DNA from: Sporolactobacillus kofuensis
Lineage (GTDB): Bacteria > Bacillota > Bacilli > Bacillales > Sporolactobacillaceae
Assembly: GCF_042660205.1 (NCBI RefSeq)
Contig: NZ_JBHSTQ010000008.1
Location: 62,001 to 126,000, forward strand
Length of the DNA stretch: 64,000 nucleotides
Direction of reading: 5' to 3'
Made by a program: the position numbers and the translations under genes. Under the pieces are notes generated by a model. The model was not told the DNA's origin. It saw nothing but the letters and a program-made list of their open reading frames with translations, and searched no databases. Shown piece by piece: positions 36,200 through 45,155 of the stretch (position 1 is the stretch's first letter; every line of letters begins with the position of its first letter).

Positions 36200-37606
36200 A
36201 TGGCAACAGAACAACAAAAATTGCCTGAAATTGAAGAATACAAGTATGGTTTCCGGGAAAAAGATGTCTCTGTGTTCCGTACAAAGCGTGGTCTGACCGA
36301 AGATATTGTGCGCGAAATTTCCAAGAAGAAAAATGAACCGGAATGGATGTTGAATTATCGCCTTAAAGGGCTTCATCACTTTTATAAAAGACCAATGCCA
36401 CAATGGGGTGCTGATCTGAGCGGCTTGAATTTCGACGATCTGACTTACTATGTTAAGCCGGTTGAGAATCAAGGGCGTTCATGGGAAGAGGTACCAAGCG
36501 AAATCAAGGATACCTTTGATAAATTAGGTATTCCTGAAGCTGAACGTAAATATTTGGCTGGTGTTTCTGCCCAATATGAATCCGAAGTTGTCTACCATAG
36601 CATGAAAGAAGAGCTTGAAAAAGATGGGGTTATTTTCCTTGATACGGATACAGCCCTGCAAAAGCATGAAGAACTCTTTAAGCAATATTTTGGTAAAGTC
36701 ATTTCATTTGCCGATAATAAGTTCTCGGCCCTAAACGCTGCATGTTGGTCCGGCGGCTCCTTTGTTTACATTCCAAAAGGGGTTGTTTGCAAGACACCGC
36801 TTCAAGCGTATTTCCGTATTAACTCAGAAAGCATGGGACAGTTTGAACGTACGTTAATTATTGTTGACCAAGGTGCGTCTGTTCATTATGTAGAAGGTTG
36901 TACAGCGCCTGTATACTCCAGCAGTTCATTGCACAGCGGGATCGTTGAGATCTATGTGTGCAAAGATGCTTATTGTCGCTATACGACGATTCAGAACTGG
37001 GCAAATAATGTCTATAATTTGGTTACGCAACGTGCCATTTGTGAAGAGCATGCAACGATGGAGTGGGTGGATGGCAACATCGGCTCTGCAGTCACGATGA
37101 AATACCCTTCAGTTGTATTAAAAGGTGAAGGGTCCCGAGGAAGTACGTTAACAATTGCGATTGGTGGAAAGGGTCAGAATCAAGATTCTGGGTCGAAGAT
37201 GATTCACCTCGCTCCAAATACGTCGTCCACCATCATTTCAAAATCGATTGCGAAGAATGGCGGTAACGTTACTTATCGAGGAAAAGTACACTTTGCGCCT
37301 AATGCGAAGAATTCACGCTCACATATTGAGTGCGATACATTAATTATGGATGACAAATCGACTTCGGATACTATTCCTTACAATGAGGTGCTCAATAAAG
37401 ACATCTCGATGGAACACGAAGCAAAAGTATCTAAAGTTTCTGAAGAGCAGTTGTTCTATTTGATGAGCCGCGGTTTGACAGAACAAGAAGCGACGGAAAT
37501 GATTGTCATGGGCTTTATTGAACCCTTTACGAAAGAACTGCCAATGGAATACGCCGTAGAAATGAACCGTCTCATTAAATACAACATGGAAGGTTCGATC
37601 GGCTGA
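36200..37606 (+). CDS. sufB: Fe-S assembly scaffold protein SufB
   Basis: A 468-residue scaffold subunit on which clusters are built with SufC and SufD. Characteristic blocks are YKYGFREKDVSVFRTKRGL, WSGGSFVYIPKGV, VEGCTAPVYSSSSLHSG and HEAKVSKVSEEQLFYLMSRG. Start is ATG 36200 after AAGGAGG; the GTG just before it overlaps poorly. It ends the suf operon before a strong terminator. Confidence 0.97.
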   Translation: MATEQQKLPEIEEYKYGFREKDVSVFRTKRGLTEDIVREISKKKNEPEWMLNYRLKGLHHFYKRPMPQWGADLSGLNFDDLTYYVKPVENQGRSWEEVPSEIKDTFDKLGIPEAERKYLAGVSAQYESEVVYHSMKEELEKDGVIFLDTDTALQKHEELFKQYFGKVISFADNKFSALNAACWSGGSFVYIPKGVVCKTPLQAYFRINSESMGQFERTLIIVDQGASVHYVEGCTAPVYSSSSLHSGIVEIYVCKDAYCRYTTIQNWANNVYNLVTQRAICEEHATMEWVDGNIGSAVTMKYPSVVLKGEGSRGSTLTIAIGGKGQNQDSGSKMIHLAPNTSSTIISKSIAKNGGNVTYRGKVHFAPNAKNSRSHIECDTLIMDDKSTSDTIPYNEVLNKDISMEHEAKVSKVSEEQLFYLMSRGLTEQEATEMIVMGFIEPFTKELPMEYAVEMNRLIKYNMEGSIG

Positions 37607-37628
37607 TTAAGAACCTATTTCTTGCATA

Positions 37629-37674
37629 CCTTTCAATTCGCTGTGAAGCGAGTTGGAGGGTTTTGTTTTTTTTC
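37629..37674 (+). terminator. Terminator of the suf operon
   Basis: A 13-bp stem from CCTTTCAATTCGC to GCGAGTTGGAGGG (three G-U pairs, 6-base loop) is followed by TTTTG and eight T residues. Confidence 0.9.
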
Positions 37675-37810
37675 GTAAATAGGCAGGAAAGACTTTGCAT
37701 ACAACTTGACAGAGATCAAGAGCATAAGACTAAAATAGATACGGAGCGCGGAGAATAGACAATGCGCAACCGAAGTTGTGGATTCGTTTTTTCATTTAGG
37801 AGGCATAAGT

Positions 37811-39172
37811 TTGATTACACTCCATTTTTTACATACTAATGATATTCACAGCCATCTTCATTCATGGGGCTGTCTCGTTCGTTATCTGAATCAAGAGCGG
37901 CAGCATCTTAATGAAATCGGGGAACCTTTTTTAACCGTTGATCTTGGTGATCACATGGATCGTGTTCACCCGTTGACTGAAGGATTACTTGGTGTCGGCA
38001 ATGTTCAATTACTGAATGATGCTGGTTATGATGTGGTCACAATCGGAAACAATGAAGGGATTACGTTTACAAAAGAACAAATTAGCGCCGCATATCTGAT
38101 GCGCCATTTTCAAATTGTACTTGCTAATCTGTATGATCAAAGAACAGGGGAGCGCCCAGAGTGGTGTAGACCCTATGTGATTCATAAAATGCAAGGTGTT
38201 CGGGTGGGAATGATTGGCTTAACAGCAGCATTTCCTCCATTCTATAGCCAATTAGGATGGACCATTAAGGATCCATATTCTGAACTGAAACGCATAGTAG
38301 AGCAGATCCGAGCAGATGTGGATGTACTCGTTTTGCTATCACACGTTGGGCTACCCTTTGATCAGCGTGTCGCAGAAGAGATTGGTGGCATCGATGTGAT
38401 TATCGGCGCACATACCCATCATGTGCTTGAACAAGGCATGCGTGTTGGGCACACCTTAATTGCGCAAGCAGGAAAATACCTCAAATATGCCGGTCATATT
38501 GTCGTTGACTACGATGAACAAGCAAAACGGATTGTGCATAAGGGCGCGGACCTGATAACGATCCGTGAACCTTCTGATTCGTTAGCAGACCGTGAAGTGG
38601 CGAAGCTCACTGAAAAAGGCATCGCGAATATGCAAAAGGTTGTCGCTAATCTGGATCATCAACTACCGGTTGATTGGTTTAAAGAGAATGAATTAAACAC
38701 ACTCATGGCCGATGCACTTAGGATGTGGTGTGATGCGGAAATTGGTCTGGTAAACGCAGGGGTGATCTTAGATGGTCTACCCAAAGGTCCGGTGACAAAA
38801 TATAGTGTTCATCGGATCTGTCCGCATCCAATCAATCCGTGTAGAGTGGAAATCTCCGGTGAGGAAATCATTGAAATGATACGGATTGGATTATCAAAAT
38901 CATTCCAAAATTATGAGCTAAAGGGCTTTGGTTTTCGGGGCAAACTTATTGGGAAATTGATTTTCAGTCATTTGACTTACGAAACAAGTGGAATGGAACC
39001 GATTAATGTGCGAATCAATGATCAGCCCATACAACTTAAGAAACACTACAGCATTGGTACCATTGATATGTTTACCCTAGGTTCTTTACTTCCACCGATC
39101 GTAAAGGCAAAACACCGATTTTATTTACCGGAAACATTGCGCGATTTACTTGGCTGGGTACTCACGAAATAG
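37811..39172 (+). CDS. yunD: Metallophosphoesterase/5'-nucleotidase-family protein YunD
   Basis: A 453-residue cytoplasmic member of the UshA/5'-nucleotidase family. The metal-binding blocks are FLHTNDIHSHLHS, TVDLGDHMDR, TIGNNEGIT, LLSHVGLP and IGAHTHHVLE, followed by a C-terminal substrate domain. GNNEG replaces the usual GNHE of the family. There is no signal peptide. The start is a TTG (37811), chosen because AGGAGG lies seven bases before it. The substrate is unknown. It is followed by yunC. Confidence 0.88.
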   Translation: MITLHFLHTNDIHSHLHSWGCLVRYLNQERQHLNEIGEPFLTVDLGDHMDRVHPLTEGLLGVGNVQLLNDAGYDVVTIGNNEGITFTKEQISAAYLMRHFQIVLANLYDQRTGERPEWCRPYVIHKMQGVRVGMIGLTAAFPPFYSQLGWTIKDPYSELKRIVEQIRADVDVLVLLSHVGLPFDQRVAEEIGGIDVIIGAHTHHVLEQGMRVGHTLIAQAGKYLKYAGHIVVDYDEQAKRIVHKGADLITIREPSDSLADREVAKLTEKGIANMQKVVANLDHQLPVDWFKENELNTLMADALRMWCDAEIGLVNAGVILDGLPKGPVTKYSVHRICPHPINPCRVEISGEEIIEMIRIGLSKSFQNYELKGFGFRGKLIGKLIFSHLTYETSGMEPINVRINDQPIQLKKHYSIGTIDMFTLGSLLPPIVKAKHRFYLPETLRDLLGWVLTK

Positions 39173-39235
39173 ATGGGACATTAGTCACTTCCTTTATCAT
39201 CTCTCCATAGGATAAATGAGGAGGGAGGCTTGAAT

Positions 39236-39538
39236 ATGATTGATGTACAACCGATTACTATTGATGGTGCGCTTTATCAAGGAGTCAGTGTATCCTTACC
39301 TAAAACAACGCTGATTGTCATTACAGGGAAGACAGGCTACATTATGTGCGGCGCACTTGACGTGCAGTTACTTAATAATAAATTAGCCGATCGAGATATC
39401 GTTGCCGGGAAAGCAGTTGGCGTACGTACAATTGATGATCTTCTTGAAGCACCGCTTGCCGAAGTTACTGTTGGTGCAGAGAAGCGAGGCATTCATGTCG
39501 GAACGACTGGTAGAGAAGCTCTGAGAAAAATGGCATAA
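39236..39538 (+). CDS. yunC: DUF1805 protein YunC
   Basis: A 100-residue protein with the family blocks GYIMCGALDVQLLN and IVAGKAVGVRTIDDLLEAPL. The function of this family is unknown. GGGAGG lies seven bases before ATG 39236. It sits 63 bases after yunD, as part of the conserved yun cluster, with a terminator downstream. Confidence 0.88.
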   Translation: MIDVQPITIDGALYQGVSVSLPKTTLIVITGKTGYIMCGALDVQLLNNKLADRDIVAGKAVGVRTIDDLLEAPLAEVTVGAEKRGIHVGTTGREALRKMA

Positions 39539-39572
39539 TTGATCGTATTCATCAAATGTTTGATTTCAATTT

Positions 39573-39618
39573 AGATTAGTAAAGGTTCTTCTATGCCTCT
39601 ACTAATCTTTTTTCTTTT
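39573..39618 (+). terminator. Terminator after yunC
   Basis: AGATTAGTA pairs with TACTAATCT around an 18-base loop and is followed by TTTTTTCTTTTT. Confidence 0.85.
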
Positions 39619-39694
39619 TATTCGTTCAGATCAGAGAGAAAAAAGATGTAACCAACCACCACCCAGCATATAAATGATGTGGAGGAGGGTTGTC

Positions 39695-40519
39695 ATGTTC
39701 AAGCCAAGCAGACGCTACAGACGAAAGAACATGTCCATCAAACATGCACTTTTCCTGTCTTTCTTGATTTTTATTCTTTGTGTATCCATCGCCATTTGGA
39801 CAGTTAACGAGAAGATGAAGCCCGCTGTAATGGACATCGCACTCACGCAGACAGAGCAAATTGCCAACTACGCAATGAATTATGGGATTGGGCAAAATGT
39901 GCTCAGTAACATTCAGGGGAAGAGTGATCCTAACGAAATTCCAAAATTTATTCCCAATAAAATGATCATTACACATCTGACGGCCCAAAATGAAGTCAGC
40001 AGCTATGATATAAATACAGAAGAAGCGAACCGTCTTAAAGGATTGGTTTCTAATCGTATTCTTTGGTTTCTACGGGCTGCAGAAAAGGGAAGGATTTCCC
40101 TAACCAATGGGCATGCTGATGATCTATACTATAGTAAGCATCATGATGGAGCTGCACTCGTTGCTGATATTCCCCTTGGCCAGATCCTTAACAATGCTCT
40201 ACTCAGTAATTATGGTCCTAGAGTACCTGTTGAGATGGATGTAGTCAGTAATGTAGAAAGTGACATTAATTGGGAGTATAAGAATGTTGGGATTAATAAT
40301 ATTGTTTTTTTCATGTATCTTGATGTTAAAGTTAAAGTTGATGTCATTGTCCCCTTCGAAATGAAAACAAAAACAATTACGCAACATATTCCTATTGGTT
40401 CTAAATTATTACCAAAAGATATTCCTTATTATTACAGTTCAAATGGTTCTGGTATTTCAACATCGGTACCCATTGAGCAACCAAACGCAAACCAAAATCA
40501 ATCAAGTAACAAGAAATGA
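39695..40519 (+). CDS. yunB: Sporulation protein YunB
   Basis: A 274-residue protein with a basic N-terminus, one transmembrane helix (about 20-38, ALFLSFLIFILCVSIAIW) and an outside domain with the VNEKMKPAVMDIA, PLGQILNNALLSNYGPRVPVEM and IPIGSKLLPKDIPYYY blocks of YunB. It is required for normal sporulation in B. subtilis, where it is expressed in the mother cell. ATG 39695 follows GGAGGAGGG by five bases. It ends eight bases from the convergent lytH stop. Confidence 0.9.
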   Translation: MFKPSRRYRRKNMSIKHALFLSFLIFILCVSIAIWTVNEKMKPAVMDIALTQTEQIANYAMNYGIGQNVLSNIQGKSDPNEIPKFIPNKMIITHLTAQNEVSSYDINTEEANRLKGLVSNRILWFLRAAEKGRISLTNGHADDLYYSKHHDGAALVADIPLGQILNNALLSNYGPRVPVEMDVVSNVESDINWEYKNVGINNIVFFMYLDVKVKVDVIVPFEMKTKTITQHIPIGSKLLPKDIPYYYSSNGSGISTSVPIEQPNANQNQSSNKK

Positions 40520-40527
40520 TGATGCCA

Positions 40528-41526
40528 TTAACGTGTCGTTGTTTGCTGATCTTCGCGTTCCCAAATTCTCAAAACGGGATAAGGATCAACGGAATATTCC
40601 GTTCTTCCGTTGTCACGGTAAAGCCCATAATGAAGATGTGGGGGAAATTTTCCCATTGTGCCTTTTGGTCCATAGCCGGAACTGCCGACATAGCCGATGA
40701 CTTGTCCTGGTTTTGTAATCACACCGCGATGTAGACCAGGAGCATATCCGTTGAGATGAGCAAAATAGTGATAATTACCTTTGATATCCCGAAGACCGAT
40801 GCGCCAGCCGCCATAGTTATTCCAGCCAATTAGTTCAATGACACCGTAGACTGTCGCGCGTACCGGTGTGCCATAATCCGCAAAGATATCGGTGCCTTCA
40901 TGGATGCGTCGTCCGCCCCAGCCGCGCTTGGCTCCCCATGTCGATGCGTAGTCATAATTATAATTCAGCGGTACCGGGAACGCATGTTGCGAGAGGTGGG
41001 TAGCATCTGCCTTCTCGTAGAGACGCGCGAAATCCTCAATCATATCAACGGCCTTGCCTCGGTGATAGAGCGACCAAAGACCAATGCGTGTATTTTGCCG
41101 TCCGGGTCCAAACTGTGTGAGCTGTTCTGCAAAGCTATAGAGTCGATCCTCAGCATCCTTAAGTGACGCACGGCCATCCCCGTTGCCATCTTTACCGATT
41201 CCACCAAAGAGCGAAATGGTTTTGGGGTCATGATCATTCGAATTTGGGTTCAAGGGACCCGCCCACTGCTTTTTAGTGAACGTAATGCTAATTAATTCAT
41301 CGTGTTTCGAAGACACACGATCACTCTGTAAAGACGCTATATTGTGTGCATATTGGTCACAACCGGCAAGTACGCTCCATTGGATTCCCGTGAGCGCCGC
41401 TGTTTTTAGGTACAAGCTTTTTCGTTTTTGATCGTCGAGATTCGCGTTGTCTTTTCCATATACTGGAAAGACGGCAGAGAGCAAGATGAATAATACACAA
41501 CATGATAATTGTAAACGGGCAGTCAT
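40528..41526 (-). CDS. lytH: M23-family peptidase LytH (YunA)
   Basis: A 332-residue protein with an N-terminal signal or anchor (about residues 1-24) and a C-terminal M23 LytM-type zinc peptidase domain. Zinc ligands are in RRIHEGTDIFADYG and PPHLHYGLY. LytH is the L-Ala-D-Glu endopeptidase that makes the single L-alanine side chains of spore cortex peptidoglycan. Position opposite yunB matches B. subtilis. The ATG has a weakly spaced GAAAGGA upstream. It converges on yunB with only eight bases between stops. Confidence 0.9.
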   Translation of the reverse strand: MTARLQLSCCVLFILLSAVFPVYGKDNANLDDQKRKSLYLKTAALTGIQWSVLAGCDQYAHNIASLQSDRVSSKHDELISITFTKKQWAGPLNPNSNDHDPKTISLFGGIGKDGNGDGRASLKDAEDRLYSFAEQLTQFGPGRQNTRIGLWSLYHRGKAVDMIEDFARLYEKADATHLSQHAFPVPLNYNYDYASTWGAKRGWGGRRIHEGTDIFADYGTPVRATVYGVIELIGWNNYGGWRIGLRDIKGNYHYFAHLNGYAPGLHRGVITKPGQVIGYVGSSGYGPKGTMGKFPPHLHYGLYRDNGRTEYSVDPYPVLRIWEREDQQTTTR

Positions 41527-41576
41527 CTTAGCATAACGGTCCTTTCTTTTTTAAGTGAAGACTGAAGCAGGCGCCT

Positions 41577-41605
41577 TTTTCAGAACCCAAGTGTTCTGCT
41601 ATAAT
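41577..41605 (+). promoter_or_regulatory. Candidate promoter of yutD with dyad in the spacer
   Basis: TTTTCA (41577-41582) and TATAAT (41600-41605) are 17 bases apart. The dyad CAGAAC/GTTCTG fills most of the spacer (41581-41598), so a regulator could bind there. The six-base centre does not fit the LexA box. Confidence 0.4.
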
Positions 41606-41710
41606 GGTGTATAAGTAGCCGAAGGATCTCACTTCTGTCGGTATGCTTTGCATGTTATTCATCGCCTATAAAGGCCATGCCCAACGGCAAGCTAGAGGGG
41701 AGGTATCCCG

Positions 41711-42001
41711 TTGACCAGCTCAATGGTTTCTGTGGATCATCATCATTATGAAGTGATTGAAAATGTTCGGAACGGCTGGAATGAGGAAGCCTTTTTAAAA
41801 CGGTACAGCGATATTCTGAACAAATTTGATTATATTGTCGGAGATTGGGGCTATGAACAGCTCAGACTCCGAGGGTTTTATGAAAACCATAATCCGAAAT
41901 CGACGTTTGACACGAAAATTAATACACTCGTTGATTATATTGTCGAGTATTGCAGTTTTGGCTGTGCATATTTTGTACTAAAAAAGATCGACAGCAAATA
42001 A
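41711..42001 (+). CDS. yutD: YutD-family protein
   Basis: A 96-residue protein with the family blocks VIENVRNGWNEEAFLKRYSDIL, FDYIVGDWGYEQLRLRGFY and the cysteine-containing DYIVEYCSFGCAYFVLKK. The start is a TTG with GGGGAGG seven bases upstream. The function is unknown; the family is widespread in Firmicutes. The neighbour yutE is absent. Confidence 0.85.
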   Translation: MTSSMVSVDHHHYEVIENVRNGWNEEAFLKRYSDILNKFDYIVGDWGYEQLRLRGFYENHNPKSTFDTKINTLVDYIVEYCSFGCAYFVLKKIDSK

Positions 42002-42164
42002 TCGTAAGAATTTTCAGAGCAGATTTACTTCATTTAATTTGATATGTTAAAAAGTAGTTTGCTCAAAATCATCAAAATAATAAATGTTACAGATATTTAC
42101 ATGTCAATGTTTTTAATTGGTGCAGTTAATTATGAGATGTGGAGTAAAGACGGGGGTTCTTATC

Positions 42165-42932
42165 GTGGAAAAGTATGATGCATTTTTACTTGATCTTGAT
42201 GGAACAGTTTATCGTGGAAAAGAAGAAATACCTGAAGCAGTCGCTTTTGTGAAAACACTCAAAAGAAAAGGGCTTCGCTACTTATTTGTGACGAATAACT
42301 CAACACGTACAAAAGAGGCGGTGGCGGATCAGTTAAGTGGATTCGGCATTCCGTGTACACCTGATGATGTATTGACGACGAGTATGGCTACGGCAAGTTA
42401 TATTAAAGCGCAGAAGCCTGATGCCAAAGTACTCTATATTGGTGAACAAGGCTTAAAACAAGCAATGGAACAAGCGGATCTTCATTATGAAGATAGAAAT
42501 CCGGACTATGTTGCATTTGGCATGGATCGACAGATTACATATGAAAAATATAGTAAAGCTTGTCTTGCGATACGCTCCGGCGCTAAGTTCGTTTCCACCA
42601 ATCCGGATGTTGCATTACCTAATGAACAAGGACTTGTACCAGGAAACGGCGCACTGACGTCAGTAATTACCGTATCGACAGGTGTGCAGCCTGTTTTTAT
42701 CGGAAAACCTGAACCGATTATTATCGAACTGGCGCTTCAAAAAATCGGTACGACGAAGCAACGTACATTGATGATCGGTGATAATTATGATACCGACATT
42801 ATGGCAGGGATAAATTCCGGTATAGACACGTTGATCGTGCATACGGGTGTCACATCTGAAGAAGCATTGAGGACAAAACCAATCCAACCAACTTATTCAC
42901 TGAAGTCCCTAAGTGAATGGATTTTTAACTGA
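42165..42932 (+). CDS. yutF: HAD-superfamily phosphatase, NagD-like YutF
   Basis: A 255-residue HAD hydrolase (subfamily IIA). Motif I is FLLDLDGTVYRGKEE with nucleophile and general-acid Asp; motif II is FVTNNSTRT; motif III/IV is MIGDNYDTDIMAG. The C2 cap block GKPEPII is present. The GTG start (VEKYDAF) is chosen because GGGGG lies eight bases before it, and it gives the usual family N-terminus. The physiological substrate is not fixed. Confidence 0.9.
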   Translation: MEKYDAFLLDLDGTVYRGKEEIPEAVAFVKTLKRKGLRYLFVTNNSTRTKEAVADQLSGFGIPCTPDDVLTTSMATASYIKAQKPDAKVLYIGEQGLKQAMEQADLHYEDRNPDYVAFGMDRQITYEKYSKACLAIRSGAKFVSTNPDVALPNEQGLVPGNGALTSVITVSTGVQPVFIGKPEPIIIELALQKIGTTKQRTLMIGDNYDTDIMAGINSGIDTLIVHTGVTSEEALRTKPIQPTYSLKSLSEWIFN

Positions 42933-42945
42933 CCAAAAGGAGCTT

Positions 42946-42979
42946 ATCGGCGGCATCATTATGATGTTGCCGATTTTTT
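42946..42979 (+). terminator. Terminator after yutF
   Basis: ATCGGCGGCATCAT pairs with ATGATGTTGCCGAT (one G-U) almost without loop, followed by six T residues. Confidence 0.92.
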
Positions 42980-43114
42980 GTGCATGATTTTACAAAGGGA
43001 ATAAAAGCATCAATAAAAAAAAGGATGTGCACGCAGTCCATGTGGTCATGAATTGGGTGATCGATCGATAGAATGTACAAAGAAGTGCACTTGATAAAGC
43101 GAGGAGGAAAATTG

Positions 43115-44074
43115 GTGAAAATGCTGGATTGGCATGCAATCGTCGATCGTGAGTATGAGTTGTCGCTTAATGACCATCCGCTTACACTTTATTTTCAACC
43201 GGTAAGTGCTTTTTATCACCAACAGTTAGATACGATTGCACAGTGGGCAGACTATCTAAATCTTGAAAAGGGCTTGCCCGTGAGCAGAATGTTCCGTAAC
43301 CGTGCTGGAAAATGGGGTACTTTAATTGGCGGCGAAGAATGGGTGCTGATGTGTCGGCCGATTATGAGCCAATTCACGGGTATGAGCGCAGGGGTAGGTC
43401 TTGCTGAGTTGCATCTTCAGACCTCCATGGTCGATGTTCACTTATTTCCTGAATCTCCTTTAATGACAAGAAATAGGGATTGGGAGAAACGAATTGATGT
43501 GTTAGAAGCGAAGGAACTTGCGAATCGTTCTCTTGAACGACGATCCGTTTTCGAGAGGCTATTCTCAAATCGATTTGCTTATTTCTTAGGCTGTGCCGAA
43601 AATGCCATTCAAATGATGGTCGAGGGCTCAATTAATTTTCCAAATGAACAATCTGTTTGTTTTGGTCATTATCGTTATTCTATGATCAACGGAATTGCTG
43701 AAGAAAATCCGGGACAATGGGTTGTGGATGACCGTTCGAGAGATCTTGCAGAGGCACTTCGTGTAATCGGCTGGCAGCAGGGGAGGCGAACGCTTGAAGA
43801 GGAGATGAATACTTTTCTGAATGATTATGAATCGCGATTTCCTTTGACAGAGCAGGTGACGAGCGCGATGTACGCGCGGCTGTTATATCCACTTTCCTAT
43901 GTGGAATGTTGTGAACGCTATTTCTTTGAGTCCAATCCAAGTGAGCAACGTGAACAGGAAGTGCTCCTCCGTCAATGTGAAGAGAAGATCGGTGACTATG
44001 AGTATCTGCTTTCAATCCTTGCTAAGCGCTATGCTGGACAATTCACGGCACCGGAGTGGTTGCTTGAGAAATAA
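43115..44074 (+). CDS. yutH: Spore coat-associated protein YutH
   Basis: A 319-residue protein of the CotS/YutH group of kinase-like spore coat proteins. Blocks include MLDWHAIVDREYELSLNDH, RNRAGKWGTLIGGEEWVLM, VCFGHYRYSMINGIAEENP and the helical C-terminus. YutH was assigned partly by position after yutF and before nfu, as in B. subtilis. Kinase motifs are degenerate. GTG 43115 is seven bases after GAGGAGG; ATG 43121 is an alternative. Confidence 0.82.
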   Translation: MKMLDWHAIVDREYELSLNDHPLTLYFQPVSAFYHQQLDTIAQWADYLNLEKGLPVSRMFRNRAGKWGTLIGGEEWVLMCRPIMSQFTGMSAGVGLAELHLQTSMVDVHLFPESPLMTRNRDWEKRIDVLEAKELANRSLERRSVFERLFSNRFAYFLGCAENAIQMMVEGSINFPNEQSVCFGHYRYSMINGIAEENPGQWVVDDRSRDLAEALRVIGWQQGRRTLEEEMNTFLNDYESRFPLTEQVTSAMYARLLYPLSYVECCERYFFESNPSEQREQEVLLRQCEEKIGDYEYLLSILAKRYAGQFTAPEWLLEK

Positions 44075-44089
44075 TGAAGCAGATATAAA

Positions 44090-44124
44090 AGCACCGTCTG
44101 ACTTGAGAAAAGCCAGACGGTGCT
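44090..44124. terminator. Bidirectional terminator between yutH and nfu
   Basis: AGCACCGTCTG and CAGACGGTGCT are perfect 11-bp arms with a 13-base loop. On the minus strand a TTTTATAT tail follows; on the plus strand the tail is T-poor. It separates convergent genes. Confidence 0.85.
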
Positions 44125-44146
44125 TGGTGTTCACCAGTTCTATTAT

Positions 44147-44368
44147 TTAAAAGACTTGTTCGAGTTCTTTAATTCCGGGAACATTTTCAACGAGTGCGCG
44201 TTCGATGCCGGCTTTCAATGTGAGCGTTGAACTTGGACAATTGCCACAAGCGCCGAGCAGACGAACGCGCACAATACCGTCCTCAACGTTTAGCAGCTCA
44301 ACATCTCCGCCATCGCGTAGCAAATAAGGACGCAGCTTTTCCAGCACTTCTTCGACTTGATTATACAT
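44147..44368 (-). CDS. yutI: NifU-like Fe-S carrier Nfu (YutI)
   Basis: A 73-residue protein consisting only of the NifU C-terminal domain. Cys41 and Cys44 in GACGNCPSS bind a shared [4Fe-4S] cluster between two monomers. It delivers clusters made by Suf to target proteins such as the Fe-S enzymes in this window. ATG 44368 is seven bases from GAGGAG; an upstream in-frame start is less likely. Confidence 0.92.
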   Translation of the reverse strand: MYNQVEEVLEKLRPYLLRDGGDVELLNVEDGIVRVRLLGACGNCPSSTLTLKAGIERALVENVPGIKELEQVF

Positions 44369-44469
44369 ACACACACTCCTCACTGTTACATTTATCATCA
44401 TTATAACTTTTTTAGTTAGGAAAATCTATTTTTTATTCCTCAACAGTATGTGATCACTTTTTCTCAGTG

Positions 44470-44555
44470 GGGGTTTTGGTGCTCGCTTGCCGTGGGCGTA
44501 TCGCACCAAACCATTCTCAGTTTAGCACATTTTGACCTCCGAGAACTTTTTGATC
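44470..44555 (-). repeat. Degenerate partial copy of the structured intergenic repeat
   Basis: On the minus strand it shows CTCGGAGGTC followed by ACGCCCACGGCAAGCGAGCACC, the equivalent of the 3' half of the repeat at 25.7 kb (CGCCCGCGACAAGCGAGC). The 5' half is not clear. Confidence 0.4.
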
Positions 44556-44593
44556 CATACGCCTCACCAGTTTCGTTGATCCATTGATGAAAA

Positions 44594-44666
44594 TAACAGA
44601 ATAAAACCTCCTGAAGTTGGATTTTATATTGTCCGACCACAGGAGGTCTGTTCATTTATTCTGTTA
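44594..44666. repeat. Compound palindromic element
   Basis: The left arm reads TAACAGAATAAA then ACCTCCTG; the right arm reads CAGGAGGT, seven unpaired bases, then TTTATTCTGTTA. Both arm segments pair perfectly (8 bp inner, 12 bp outer) around a 26-base centre. Its ends resemble the terminal inverted repeats of a very small mobile element, or a large stem in an RNA. It lies beyond the erpA-like gene on the same strand. Confidence 0.6.
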
Positions 44667-44716
44667 GAGAGTTTAAGGACTTTTACTGATCACTCAAAAA
44701 CGAATGCATTAATCCC

Positions 44717-45082
44717 TTAACAATCACATTGCTTTGCAGGTTGGCCTTCGTTGCCTTCGGTTTTGAATGAGTGACCGCATCCGCAGGTTGAAATAGCGTT
44801 CGGATTATCGATTGTAAATCCGCCGCCATCAAGATTTTGCTTAAAATCAATGGTTACGCCGTCTAGTAGTGGTGCACTGTTTTGATCAACAACAACTTTA
44901 AAGCCATTGCCGTCAAATGCCTGATCACCATCAACCATTTTATCGTCGAATCCCATTCCGTAAGTCAGCCCGGAGCATCCGCCACCACCGACACCGACAC
45001 GAAGAAATAGGCCTTCTCCCGGTTCGTTCTCTATCATTTCCTTGACGCGAAAGCTTGCTGCATCGGTCAATGTTAAATTCAT
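44717..45082 (-). CDS. yutM: A-type Fe-S carrier, HesB/IscA family (YutM)
   Basis: A 121-residue A-type carrier. Cys36 (GGGGCSGLTYGM), Cys100 and Cys102 (STCGCG) are the three conserved ligands. The tail EGQPAKQCDC adds two further cysteines, an extension seen in some Firmicutes. It passes Fe-S clusters to apoproteins. AAGGAG lies ten bases before the ATG. It sits 73 bases after dapF on the same strand. Confidence 0.9.
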   Translation of the reverse strand: MNLTLTDAASFRVKEMIENEPGEGLFLRVGVGGGGCSGLTYGMGFDDKMVDGDQAFDGNGFKVVVDQNSAPLLDGVTIDFKQNLDGGGFTIDNPNAISTCGCGHSFKTEGNEGQPAKQCDC

Positions 45083-45155
45083 TTTCCTTCAGCTCCTTAT
45101 TTGAGTTAATCTCATTATAACGTGATGTGCGTTTAATCACAATCAAACATCTTTG

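Larger units (their letters stand above)
44369..44716. other. Intergenic region with two repeat structures
   Basis: About 350 bases with no believable gene. A degenerate copy of the structured intergenic repeat occupies 44470-44555 and a large compound palindrome 44594-44666. An open frame here runs through these repeats and has no ribosome binding site. Confidence 0.55.

Noticed and set aside
35966..36472. A 168-codon antisense frame across the sufU-sufB junction
   Set aside because: It is antisense to two well-supported genes and has no recognisable protein features.
37811..39172. GNNEG in place of GNHE in YunD considered as loss of activity
   Set aside because: As far as I recall this form is usual within the YunD subgroup, so it is probably not a defect of this copy.
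41581..41598. CAGAAC-N6-GTTCTG considered as a LexA box at the yutD promoter
   Set aside because: The Gram-positive LexA box has a four-base centre; here it is six.
44464..44655. A 63-codon minus-strand frame between nfu and yutM
   Set aside because: It is entirely made of the degenerate repeat and one arm of the palindrome, and no family is recognisable.
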